Origin: Candidatus Methylomirabilota bacterium
Lineage (GTDB): Bacteria; Methylomirabilota; Methylomirabilia; Methylomirabilales; CSP1-5
Direction of reading: 5' to 3'
Assembly (NCBI GenBank): GCA_023249165.1
Contig: JAHFDE010000006.1
Coordinates: 1-25,972 of the forward strand
DNA length: 25,972 nt
A model generated the notes under the pieces. That model made no database searches. It had not been told where the DNA came from and saw only the letters and a program-made list of their open reading frames with translations. How positions within the stretch are numbered: position 1 is the stretch's first letter; every line of letters starts with the position of its first letter. Below, piece after piece: positions 1 through 5,979 of this stretch. The position numbers were made by a program, and so were the translations under genes.

Positions 1-695
1 ACGCCCTTTTTCAACGTCCCGCTGATGTGCCCATCGGCTGTGAAGAGAGCCTGGAGGAACCCGCGCTGGAAATCCTCGGACCCCGCGAGGATCTGAGGGG
101 GAACCTGACTCAGCTTCGTATCCTGCGAGAGGTGATACCGTTCCAGCACTCGCCGCGCGAATCGGGCGGAGCTCACCGTCGCTTGATTCCGGCCCGCGAC
201 ATCAACGGCCGTAATCGGATACCGATCCTCCTCGCCGCTCCGGACCATGAGGTTCATGTAAGCAGCGAAGAGGGGGGCAAGCTCGCGCTTCTCTTGCCCG
301 TAAAAACGGAGTATGACCCCCTTGTCAGGCCGGATATGCCCGTCCCCGATCAGCCACCCGATCAGGCGCCCTTCCTCCAGGGACCCTTCCGATCCGAAGC
401 CCCCCTTCCGGTTCACGATGTGGACGAGGTCCCCGGGCCGAAGGGCGTCCGCTCGCATCCAGCCGCCCGGCGTCATCACCCGATGGTCATCTGTGAGACG
501 GACCTCGTAGCCCTCTTCCGCAACCAGCCGGTACACCGGTTGAACCCCCGTCTGAAACACCGTGCATGCGGGACCCCACTCCCCGACGCCGAACCGGGAA
601 TCGAGGAGGACGTCCACGGCATCACCAGACCGGGCAAGCTGGTCAGCGCGGATGAGGCCGCCCGCGGTGGAGATGAGCGTGTCGCCGGCGACGCA
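1..695 (-). other. Intein with LAGLIDADG homing endonuclease domain inside NrdJ (partial)
   Basis: This protein-splicing element is translated in frame with nrdJ. It begins at Cys302 of the precursor, with a block A of CVAGDTLISTAGG. Block B follows as VRLTDDHRVMTPGGW, including the TxxH-type residues T-D-D-H. Two endonuclease motifs are visible: LIGWLIGDGHI about 105 residues in, and FLQALFTADGHI near the window edge, matching LAGLIDADG blocks C and E. At least 231 residues are visible. The C-terminal blocks F and G (terminal His-Asn) are beyond base 1, so splicing competence cannot be judged. The insertion point, directly before the active-site Cys of NPCGE, is a classic intein site in ribonucleotide reductases. 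Confidence 0.93.
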
Positions 696-1598
696 GGGAT
701 TCGTGGCCTCGACCTCGGCAAGGGTCGGGGTGGGATTCGCCCGGCCGGCGTTACACCGATCGATAAAGAAGAGGCCGGGATCCCCGGTGCGCCACGCGGC
801 CTTCACGATGCGGTCGAAGACCTCCCGCGCCCTCAGACGCGCCACGACCTTCTTCGTCTCGGGGGTCACCAGCTCGTACTCCGCGTCCCGCCTGAGCGCG
901 TCCATGAACTTTTCGGTGATCGCCACCGAGATGTTGAAATTGGTGATTCCCCCGTCGAGCTTTGACTCGATGAACTCGAGGACATCGGGGTGATCCACAC
1001 GCAGGATCCCCATATTGGCGCCCCGACGGGTCCCTCCCTGCTTCACTGCCTCGGTGGCCCCGTTAAAGACCCGCAGGAAACTCACCGGGCCGGAGGCCTT
1101 GCCCCCCGTCGAGCGGACGATGGCGTCTTTCGCCCGCAGCCGAGAAAAGGCGAAGCCCGTCCCCCCTCCTGACTTGTGGATAATGGCGGCCGCCTTCACC
1201 GCCTCGAAGATTTCCTCCATGCTGTCCCCCACCGGGAGGACGTAGCAGGCCGAGTACTGCAGGCCATTTTGTTTCCCGGCGTTCATCAGCGTTGGAGAGT
1301 TGGGGAGGAAGACACCATCGACCATGAGATCGTAAAACCGACCGGCGGTCTCGTGAATCTCCTCAGCCGATTTCCCCCATTTCTCTTCTGCGGAAGCGAT
1401 CTCGACCGCGACCCGCCAGCACATCCCTTCAGGGGTCTCGAGGACCTTGTCTCCCTGCCGGGCCAGGTACCGCTCCCGCATGACCCGGAGGGCGGAATCG
1501 GACCAGTTCCCCTTCCTGCCAGGTGGGTTGGGGAAACGCTGCAGGAACATTGCTCCTCGTCCTTTCTCGCTGGCCACTTGCCGCGAGCTGTCCGTCAT
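1..1598 (-). CDS. nrdJ: Class II (adenosylcobalamin-dependent) ribonucleotide reductase, intein-containing, partial at 3' end
   Basis: Reduces ribonucleotides to deoxyribonucleotides in the cytoplasm using a B12-generated thiyl radical. I translated the frame from the ATG at 1598 to base 1 and found no stop, so the gene leaves the window. Family motifs in order are SPTLMNAG, a cysteine in YSACYVLPVGD, GGGTGFAFSRLR, GGTRRGANMG, NFNISVAIT and, at residue 298 onward, ATNPC. The expected NPCGE active-site motif is broken after NP: residue 302 is Cys1 of an intein (separate entry), so the visible N-extein is 301 residues. The start is supported by a GAGGAGG ribosome site 6 nt upstream. Tandem NrdR boxes lie in the promoter. 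The class II call rests on motif pattern and N-terminal length; the C-extein and any C-terminal redox cysteines are outside the window. Confidence 0.93.
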   Translation of the reverse strand, partial: MTDSSRQVASEKGRGAMFLQRFPNPPGRKGNWSDSALRVMRERYLARQGDKVLETPEGMCWRVAVEIASAEEKWGKSAEEIHETAGRFYDLMVDGVFLPNSPTLMNAGKQNGLQYSACYVLPVGDSMEEIFEAVKAAAIIHKSGGGTGFAFSRLRAKDAIVRSTGGKASGPVSFLRVFNGATEAVKQGGTRRGANMGILRVDHPDVLEFIESKLDGGITNFNISVAITEKFMDALRRDAEYELVTPETKKVVARLRAREVFDRIVKAAWRTGDPGLFFIDRCNAGRANPTPTLAEVEATNPCVAGDTLISTAGGLIRADQLARSGDAVDVLLDSRFGVGEWGPACTVFQTGVQPVYRLVAEEGYEVRLTDDHRVMTPGGWMRADALRPGDLVHIVNRKGGFGSEGSLEEGRLIGWLIGDGHIRPDKGVILRFYGQEKRELAPLFAAYMNLMVRSGEEDRYPITAVDVAGRNQATVSSARFARRVLERYHLSQDTKLSQVPPQILAGSEDFQRGFLQALFTADGHISGTLKKG

Positions 1599-1676
1599 CC
1601 GCAGCCTCCTCTCAAGGTGAGAATCTCTGGATGAGAATTTCTGGGTTCCGCAGCCTCTCCCCACGGACTCCACAGC

Positions 1677-1697
1677 TTTTCCACAGCTTTTTCCACA
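1677..1697 (+). promoter_or_regulatory. Pair of DnaA-box-like 9-mers in the nrdJ leader
   Basis: TTTTCCACA occurs twice, at 1677-1685 and 1689-1697, 12 bp apart. Each differs by one base from the DnaA box TTATCCACA. They lie in the nrdJ 5' leader, the second overlapping an NrdR box. DnaA control of ribonucleotide reductase genes is known in some bacteria; here it is only a sequence resemblance. Confidence 0.35.
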
Positions 1698-1708
1698 ATA
1701 TTTAGTGG
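1693..1708 (-). promoter_or_regulatory. NrdR box 1 (proximal to nrdJ)
   Basis: The 16-mer CCACAATATTTAGTGG (plus strand) matches the NrdR consensus acaCwAtATaTwGtgt at nearly every position and is close to palindromic. It lies just downstream of the predicted nrdJ transcription start, where NrdR binding would block transcription. NrdR is the ATP/dATP-sensing repressor of ribonucleotide reductase genes. Confidence 0.85.
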
Positions 1709-1718
1709 AGCCGTCGTC

Positions 1719-1748
1719 AATATGCTACAAGATGTTGTGGTTTGTCAA
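1719..1748 (-). promoter_or_regulatory. nrdJ promoter (sigma70-type)
   Basis: On the minus strand, TTGACA (1748-1743) is followed after 18 bp by CATATT (1724-1719). The predicted start is near 1712, giving a leader of about 115 nt. The whole spacer is occupied by NrdR box 2. Confidence 0.7.
1725..1740 (-). promoter_or_regulatory. NrdR box 2 (in the promoter spacer)
   Basis: CTACAAGATGTTGTGG (plus strand) fits the NrdR consensus core. Its centre is 32 bp from that of box 1, about three helical turns, the typical spacing of paired NrdR boxes. It fills the stretch between the -35 and -10 elements. Confidence 0.8.
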
Positions 1749-2016
1749 GCAAAAAATGAGTACGCAGGCAAATTTTTTCCCATTCCCTCTTCAGGTCGTC
1801 ATCCCTGTATCGAGCCTTCGCTCGATCGAAGCTCAGGCAGATCGCCTAGAAGCATAGCAATTGCAATATGATGCAGGAGACCGTCTGCATATTTTTCTTG
1901 CCTCGCCCAGGGGAAGCCAATAGAATATCAGCGCATCCGACGAAGCCTTCGTGCATTACTGTCATCCTCAGACCAGGATAGAGACCGGGTAGAATCAAGA
2001 TGAGGGAGGGAGCCGT
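1749..2016. other. Intergenic region between nrdJ and the ferredoxin-fusion gene
   Basis: Beyond the nrdJ promoter I see an imperfect inverted repeat at 1812-1834 (GAGC-c-TTCG / CGAA-GCTC, 6-nt loop) without a T run, and a candidate plus-strand promoter at 1898-1926. I see no convincing ORF, RNA gene or riboswitch here. Confidence 0.5.
1898..1926 (+). promoter_or_regulatory. Candidate promoter of the ferredoxin-fusion gene
   Basis: TTGCCT (1898-1903) and TAGAAT (1921-1926) are separated by 17 bp. The same TTGC..-17-TAGAAT pattern occurs before the gene at 4803. The leader would be about 84 nt. Confidence 0.45.
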
Positions 2017-3429
2017 ATGACCTACATCGTCTGTGAGCCCTGTATCGGCACCAAGGACCGGGCCTGCGTCGAGGTCTGTCCCGTTGAATGTTTTTACGAG
2101 GCGACGGACCAGCTCTACATCCACCCCGAAGAGTGTATCGACTGCGCGGCCTGCGAGCCGGTCTGCCCGGTCACCGCGATCTTCCCTGAAGACAGTGTCC
2201 CCGATCAATGGAAGTCCTATACCGAGAAGAACTACAAGTTCGATTACACAAATGCCCCGCACGCCCTGACCAAAGCGATGCAGGGAGAGCAGGATAATTT
2301 CGCCCACACCTTCACGGTTGAGGGGAAGACGATTACGCTGCCACCGCCCCCGGCGGGTTTCGGCGGCCCCGCCCCGCCCGCACCCAAGGCTGAGGCGGGA
2401 GCCCCGCCAAAGGCAGCGGCACCGGCCCCACCGCCTAAGGCAGAGACACCCAAGGCGGCGGCCCCAGCGGCGGCTGCGCCCCCTCGGACAGCCACCGCCT
2501 CACCCGACGCTTTTGCGCAGATGGCCGAGGCGGCGGCGTCGGCGGCCGAAGCGGCGGCTCGCGCCGCCGAAGCCGCAGCCGCGGCGATCAGGATACTCCT
2601 GGGAAAAGCTGACGGGCGGACGGGTACTGGGGCACCGTCCGCCCCGGCAGTAAAGCCCCAAGCCACTCCTGCCGCGAAGCCAGCAGAGGCCAAGGTGGCG
2701 GCACCGGCGCCGGCCCAGCGTCAGGAGGCAGAGCCACAACGTGTCGGTCCCGACCCCTCCTTCAAACGGGCCCAAGAGGTCCTCTACGGCCTCATCGACT
2801 TTGAAAGCGGGACGCGGGCAGCAGACACGGAGGAACTGGCCCTGGCCGAGGAGACCGCAACCACACTGTTCGATGAGATCGCGAAGGCGGTTGGAAAGCG
2901 GGACTATACGCTTCAAGACCTCGAGAAGAAGGGTGTGGCGCTCCGCCAGAAGATGGAGCTGGCGAACGCCATTGTCGATCGGGTGGGCAGGATTCGACTC
3001 CAGATGGAGATCAGGCGGCAGCGGGGCCGCACCCGGGCGCAGATCCCAGGGGCGGTGGCCGCCTTTGGGATTGCGGGGGCCTGCGCCGGCGGCGGACTCC
3101 TGTACGCCTTGAGATATGGCGTCTCACCCGTTGGCACACCAACGCTGCACGACCTCCTCAACGCCCCCTTCACCCCTGAGGGCTTCATGCCTTTCCTCGG
3201 GTTTAACCTCTTGGCAGGAATGTTCGCCCTCTTCGGCGCGTTGGCCATCGTGAAGCTGGCCCGCTCCTGGGCCGAGGTCCGCCACCTCGAGTTCCTCCGC
3301 CCCAAGGAGTTTGGTGCCGCCTCGCTGAGGCCGCGGCGCTTCACTTGGATGGACCGGTGGGAGATCGAGTCGCCGCGTATCCGCGAGGCCGAGCGCATGC
3401 TGCAGGCCCTGGCGGCGAAGAAGCGGTAG
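2017..3429 (+). CDS. 7Fe-type ferredoxin fused to Ala/Pro-rich linker and membrane domain
   Basis: Residues 1-75 are a ferredoxin of the FdxA type. Cysteines at 9, 17, 21 and 25, plus 40, 43, 46 and 50, fit one 3Fe-4S and one 4Fe-4S cluster, and the PEDSVPDQW tail is typical of that family. Free 7Fe ferredoxins are about 105 residues; this protein has 470. Residues about 110-250 are an Ala/Pro/Lys linker with an Ala-rich helical stretch (near 168-192). Residues 250-335 are a charged helical domain, and hydrophobic segments at about 342-367 and 390-414 look like two membrane helices, followed by a basic tail. The role is unknown; I infer a membrane-tethered electron carrier. GGGAGGG lies just upstream of the ATG. 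The gene ends one base before the convergent TPR gene. Confidence 0.85.
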   Translation: MTYIVCEPCIGTKDRACVEVCPVECFYEATDQLYIHPEECIDCAACEPVCPVTAIFPEDSVPDQWKSYTEKNYKFDYTNAPHALTKAMQGEQDNFAHTFTVEGKTITLPPPPAGFGGPAPPAPKAEAGAPPKAAAPAPPPKAETPKAAAPAAAAPPRTATASPDAFAQMAEAAASAAEAAARAAEAAAAAIRILLGKADGRTGTGAPSAPAVKPQATPAAKPAEAKVAAPAPAQRQEAEPQRVGPDPSFKRAQEVLYGLIDFESGTRAADTEELALAEETATTLFDEIAKAVGKRDYTLQDLEKKGVALRQKMELANAIVDRVGRIRLQMEIRRQRGRTRAQIPGAVAAFGIAGACAGGGLLYALRYGVSPVGTPTLHDLLNAPFTPEGFMPFLGFNLLAGMFALFGALAIVKLARSWAEVRHLEFLRPKEFGAASLRPRRFTWMDRWEIESPRIREAERMLQALAAKKR

Positions 3430-4482
3430 CTATCCCTTCTGGGTGGCGGGGGCCCTCCGCCCTCGGAGGGTGCGCAGGACGATTACCGCGAGGGCGACAC
3501 CAAAGACGAAGAGGAAGAGGATCATCACCTGCCCGTGGCTCGCCATATAGGCCTGAAGCCAGAGGAGGAGATAGAGATCGTTGCCACTCTGCCGCCACGC
3601 CCGGCGGTAGGCCTGGAGCGCCTCGGGGTACTGACCTCGGGATTCATATGCCTTCCCCAAGCCGTACAGCGCCAGCGTATATTCCGGATTGATGGCGAGC
3701 GCGCGTTCGAGATGCGCGATCGCCTCCTCTCCCCTGCCCGCCTTCTGGTACGCAAGCCCTAGATTGGTTGCGATCATCGGGTCCTTTGGATCCAGGGCCA
3801 CCGCCTTTTCGAGGGCCGCAACGGCCTCCGGATAACGATTCATCTTGTAGGAAAGCCAACCCAGGTCGTTTAACAGGGCGGGATTCTCCGGGTCCAGCTT
3901 GACGGCGGTGAGATAGCGACTCATCCCCTCGTGGTAGTCCCCCCGCGCCTCGACCATGGCGCTCCCGAGCCCGGCGTGCGCCCGGGCCATCCGGGGTTGG
4001 AGCCTGAGCGCCGCCTCGAAGGCAGTCACGGCATCTTCATAGCGGCGTAGCTCCAGCAGGATCCAGCCGCGGTTGACCAGGACATCGGCCGCTCGCGGTT
4101 CGGCGTCCAGGCTGCGCGCAAAGGCCTGAAGCGCTTCATCCCAGCGTCGATCCCGCCCGTAGAGAACCCCCAAGAGGTTCCATGCGACGAAATCGTCCTC
4201 CTGTCGGGCGACGCTGGCCTCGAGGAGCCCACGGGTCACCGCGAAAGTGTGGGTCCTATTGTAGACCTCCCGAAGGCGATCGAAGGCAACCGGATGCTCC
4301 GGGAAGCCCTGGAGCGTCTGGCGGTACCCGCTGATGGCCTCCTCGAACCTTCCTGCCAGGCGGAGCGCCTCCGCCCGCCGGTAGTGTTGCGTCGCCTGCT
4401 CTTCCACCCCGGGCGAGGCGTGCGCCAGCGAAAGAGAGCCCACCAAGGCTCCGGTGATCCATGGCAGCAGCAGGTGCCTCAT
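3430..4482 (-). CDS. TPR-repeat protein with signal peptide and C-terminal membrane anchor
   Basis: 350 residues. An N-terminal hydrophobic stretch ending in AHA (residue about 22) looks like a signal peptide. Residues 30-300 are seven or eight tetratricopeptide repeats, with recurrent W/Y-LG and A-x-x-x-P spacing (NRGWILLELRRYEDAV, NLGLAYQKAGRGEEAI). A hydrophobic helix at about 317-337 is followed by an Arg-rich end. It is therefore probably anchored with the TPR domain outside the cytoplasmic membrane and acts as a protein-protein scaffold; the partner is unknown. Its ATG overlaps the stop of the upstream 55-residue gene (ATGA), so the two are translationally coupled. It ends with no gap against the convergent ferredoxin-fusion gene, and I see no terminator between them. 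Confidence 0.88.
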   Translation of the reverse strand: MRHLLLPWITGALVGSLSLAHASPGVEEQATQHYRRAEALRLAGRFEEAISGYRQTLQGFPEHPVAFDRLREVYNRTHTFAVTRGLLEASVARQEDDFVAWNLLGVLYGRDRRWDEALQAFARSLDAEPRAADVLVNRGWILLELRRYEDAVTAFEAALRLQPRMARAHAGLGSAMVEARGDYHEGMSRYLTAVKLDPENPALLNDLGWLSYKMNRYPEAVAALEKAVALDPKDPMIATNLGLAYQKAGRGEEAIAHLERALAINPEYTLALYGLGKAYESRGQYPEALQAYRRAWRQSGNDLYLLLWLQAYMASHGQVMILFLFVFGVALAVIVLRTLRGRRAPATQKG

Positions 4483-4646
4483 CCCGCCTTCCGCTCAAGC
4501 ATCCGGCCCAGCATGAACAGGGCCGCGCCAATCCCCAGGAGAACCATCTCGGGGCCCATGCCGTGCTCCTCAGTGATCCCGACGAAGAAGGCCACCACCA
4601 GATTCGCCATGCCTATGACCTGCAGTCCTCGGCCCAGATAGAACAT
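4479..4646 (-). CDS. Small membrane protein (55 aa) coupled to the TPR gene
   Basis: A short frame not otherwise explained. It encodes MFYLGRGLQV...RMLERKAG, with two hydrophobic segments (about 8-24 and 32-47) separated by TEEHGMGPE. The ATG at 4646 has AGGGG 6 nt upstream; an ATG six bases further up (4652) is possible but sits directly on that site. The stop codon overlaps the TPR start. A strong promoter lies 30 bp upstream. I do not recognise the family. Promoter, ribosome site and coupling make it a likely real gene. Confidence 0.75.
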   Translation of the reverse strand: MFYLGRGLQVIGMANLVVAFFVGITEEHGMGPEMVLLGIGAALFMLGRMLERKAG

Positions 4647-4675
4647 CCACATCCCCTGACGCGAAAAACTTTCCC

Positions 4676-4704
4676 ACTATAGCGGAGGGTCGGCAGGGTG
4701 TCAA
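4676..4704 (-). promoter_or_regulatory. Promoter for the 55-aa peptide / TPR pair
   Basis: TTGACA (4704-4699) and TATAGT (4681-4676) on the minus strand, 17 bp apart, are near consensus. This places transcription start about 4669. Confidence 0.75.
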
Positions 4705-4745
4705 AGCTGCGGGCGGTGCAGGCTCGGCGGATGGGGAGAACGGCC

Positions 4746-4774
4746 TTGCAATGCCGGCGGGATCCGGCTAGAAT
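4746..4774 (+). promoter_or_regulatory. Promoter for the 4803 / 4978 gene pair
   Basis: TTGCAA (4746-4751) and TAGAAT (4769-4774) with a 17-bp spacer. It is divergent from the promoter at 4676-4704. The leader would be about 22 nt. Confidence 0.55.
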
Positions 4775-4802
4775 CCTTCCACCATCCCGGAGGGACCGAG
4801 CC

Positions 4803-4970
4803 ATGGAGCAGTTTACCTTCATCCTCAGCCGGCCCGATAACATTCCCATCACGATCCTGTTGATCTCGGTGGTGATCTGCCTCTACGTCGCTCTCAAGCA
4901 GGCCTTCAAGAACGATCGGCTCATTGAAGAGGGGCGCGAGGACGAGATCTACGAGGATATGATCAAGTAG
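4803..4970 (+). CDS. Small single-helix membrane protein (55 aa)
   Basis: Encodes MEQFTFILSRPDN, then one hydrophobic helix (about 14-34), then an acidic tail ending EDEIYEDMIK. The frame stays open upstream, but the ATG at 4803 has GGAGGG 8 nt before it, and the promoter at 4746-4774 excludes the longer reading. It is 7 bp from the next gene. The layout (short N-terminus, one helix, charged cytoplasmic tail) resembles accessory subunits of membrane complexes, but I do not recognise the family. Confidence 0.75.
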   Translation: MEQFTFILSRPDNIPITILLISVVICLYVALKQAFKNDRLIEEGREDEIYEDMIK

Positions 4971-4977
4971 GCCCACC

Positions 4978-5469
4978 ATGTTTCTGCTCGTCCTGCTCTC
5001 TCTGGCCATGGGCTTCTTCTTGATTGCGGTCCTGGGCTTTGCCAAGCCCAGCAGACCGGCGGTCGAACGAGAGGGGCGCCGCCCGGACGCGGCGTCCGGC
5101 TTTGCGCATCTGACCATGGCAGACTTTGAGCGCCTCTGCCTCGCACTGGTCGAGGAGATGGGCCTCGTGGTCAGCTCTTATGTCCGGAACGGACCGCGGG
5201 AGCTGGAGATCGCAGCCGTCAATCCCCAGCCGATTACCGGGGGTGATTTCGTCGTCCACTGTACCCATCCCGAGGACGGCTTCGTCGGCGCAGCCCGCGT
5301 GAACATCCTCCGGGACCAGGTCAAGGGCGAGCAGGCCGCGAAAGGCATATTCATCACCACCGGCTTCTTCGCCGAGGAGACCTCGAAGGTGGCCGAGGGG
5401 CCTCCCCTTGAGCTCATCAATGCCAAGCGGCTCAGAGACCTGATGCGCGACTACCGCATCGCCGTGTAG
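4978..5469 (+). CDS. Membrane-anchored Mrr/restriction-endonuclease-fold protein, catalytic motif degenerate
   Basis: 163 residues. Residues 1-21 form a membrane helix. Residues 48-160 resemble the Mrr-like PD-(D/E)xK domain: an F-x-x-L-C-x-x-L-V-E-E-M-G-L helix, a beta core, then KGIFITTGFFAEET and a closing LELINAKRLRDLM helix, all typical of the family. The usual G-x-D...QCK catalytic core is not evident: residues 74-95 read RELEIAAVNPQPITGGDFVVHC, with VHC where QCK is expected. Nuclease activity is therefore doubtful. The gene is probably cotranscribed with the 55-residue membrane gene 7 bp upstream. No methyltransferase or other restriction gene is nearby. Confidence 0.78.
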   Translation: MFLLVLLSLAMGFFLIAVLGFAKPSRPAVEREGRRPDAASGFAHLTMADFERLCLALVEEMGLVVSSYVRNGPRELEIAAVNPQPITGGDFVVHCTHPEDGFVGAARVNILRDQVKGEQAAKGIFITTGFFAEETSKVAEGPPLELINAKRLRDLMRDYRIAV

Positions 5470-5478
5470 CGCTCCCAC

Positions 5479-5670
5479 GGGTATTGGGTCTTGGGTGTTA
5501 GGTGTTAGGTCCGTCTTTCTTCCGGTTTGTTGGGTCTATCGGGTTTCTTGGGTTCATTGGGTTTCAACCCGAAAAAACTCGACAGCTCTGTACACTGGAT
5601 AGAGTCTCCGGTCTCCGTGTCTAGTCTCGACTCTCAACCCTCCGCTTGCCCTGAGCCTGTCGAAGGGCTC
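5479..5670. repeat. Intergenic low-complexity and repeat tract
   Basis: Between convergent gene ends there is a G/T-rich stretch with near-tandem GGTGTTA units (about 5498-5511), repeated TTGGGTT-like words, a GTCTCCGGTCTCCGTGTCTA-type tract (5604-5623), and a hairpin at 5648-5668 (GCCCT / AGGGC) containing GAGCCTGTCGAAG. That last word resembles a dispersed short repeat seen in many environmental bacterial genomes. No gene seen. Confidence 0.6.
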
Positions 5671-5681
5671 TCCGCCGACTG

Positions 5682-5816
5682 TTACACGATCCCCTGCCCG
5701 ATCATGTAAGCCGCGACCAGCGCCAGCAGCCAGAAGAGAGACCCTCCTCCCGCCCCGAGCATCCCGAAGAGGAGCCCGGTCACGGCCCCGATGAGGACCA
5801 GTTCCGCTGTCAGCAT
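5682..5816 (-). CDS. Possible 44-aa Gly-rich membrane peptide or TauE/SafE fragment
   Basis: From the ATG at 5816 the frame reads MLTAELVLIGAVTGLLFGML, then GAGGG and a second hydrophobic stretch ending MIGQGIV. The GLLFGMLGAGGG motif recalls the first helix of TauE/SafE sulfite exporters, which are normally about 250 residues. There is no clear ribosome site, and repeats lie on both sides. It may be a real small last gene of the operon or a decayed remnant. The longer reading upstream runs into repeat sequence and is not credible. Confidence 0.4.
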   Translation of the reverse strand: MLTAELVLIGAVTGLLFGMLGAGGGSLFWLLALVAAYMIGQGIV

Positions 5817-5824
5817 TATTCTGC

Positions 5825-5972
5825 CGTTCGGCTGTCGGCCGTCGGCTGTCCGCAGTCCGCAGGGAGACACATGAGACCGGAGACGGGAGACCGGAGACCC
5901 CAGGCTCAAAACTCAGGTCTCCAGTCTCTAGTCTAGTATCTGACAGCTGATTGCTGACCGCCGACAGCTTGG
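5825..5972. repeat. Repeat tracts between the ABC permease and the 44-aa frame
   Basis: Contains near-tandem GTCGGCTGTCGGC-like units (5828-5862), GAGACCGGAGAC / GGTCTCCAGTCTC tracts that are inverse to those at 5601-5637 (5875-5935), and AGCTGATTGCTGACCG (5944-5959), which resembles words at 15477-15515. These look like a dispersed intergenic repeat family. Confidence 0.55.
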
Positions 5973-5979
5973 TAAGACA

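Noticed and set aside
476..721. 81-residue minus-strand reading and an apparent frameshift in nrdJ near 725
   Set aside because: On careful reverse complementing, the nrdJ frame runs unbroken through the NPTPTLAEVEATNPC region; the 81-residue reading is a shadow frame.
27..965. 312-residue plus-strand open frame
   Set aside because: It is antisense to nrdJ and its intein, with no domain; its openness reflects GC-rich codon use on the other strand.
1599..1718. Cobalamin riboswitch in the nrdJ leader
   Set aside because: The leader is only about 115 nt and I see no B12-box-like sequence; NrdR boxes explain the regulation better.
1640..1760. Replication origin suggested by DnaA-box-like words
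   Set aside because: Only two words and no dnaA, dnaN or AT-rich unwinding element; a gene-regulatory reading is simpler.
1846..2307. 153-residue minus-strand reading upstream of and across the ferredoxin start
   Set aside because: It overlaps the conserved ferredoxin coding region in antisense and shows no family features.
3425..3440. Bidirectional terminator between the ferredoxin-fusion and TPR genes
   Set aside because: The two stop codons are adjacent with no spacer and I see no hairpin with a T run.
5479..5670. CRISPR array
   Set aside because: Repeat units are short, degenerate and lack regular spacers; no cas genes are present.
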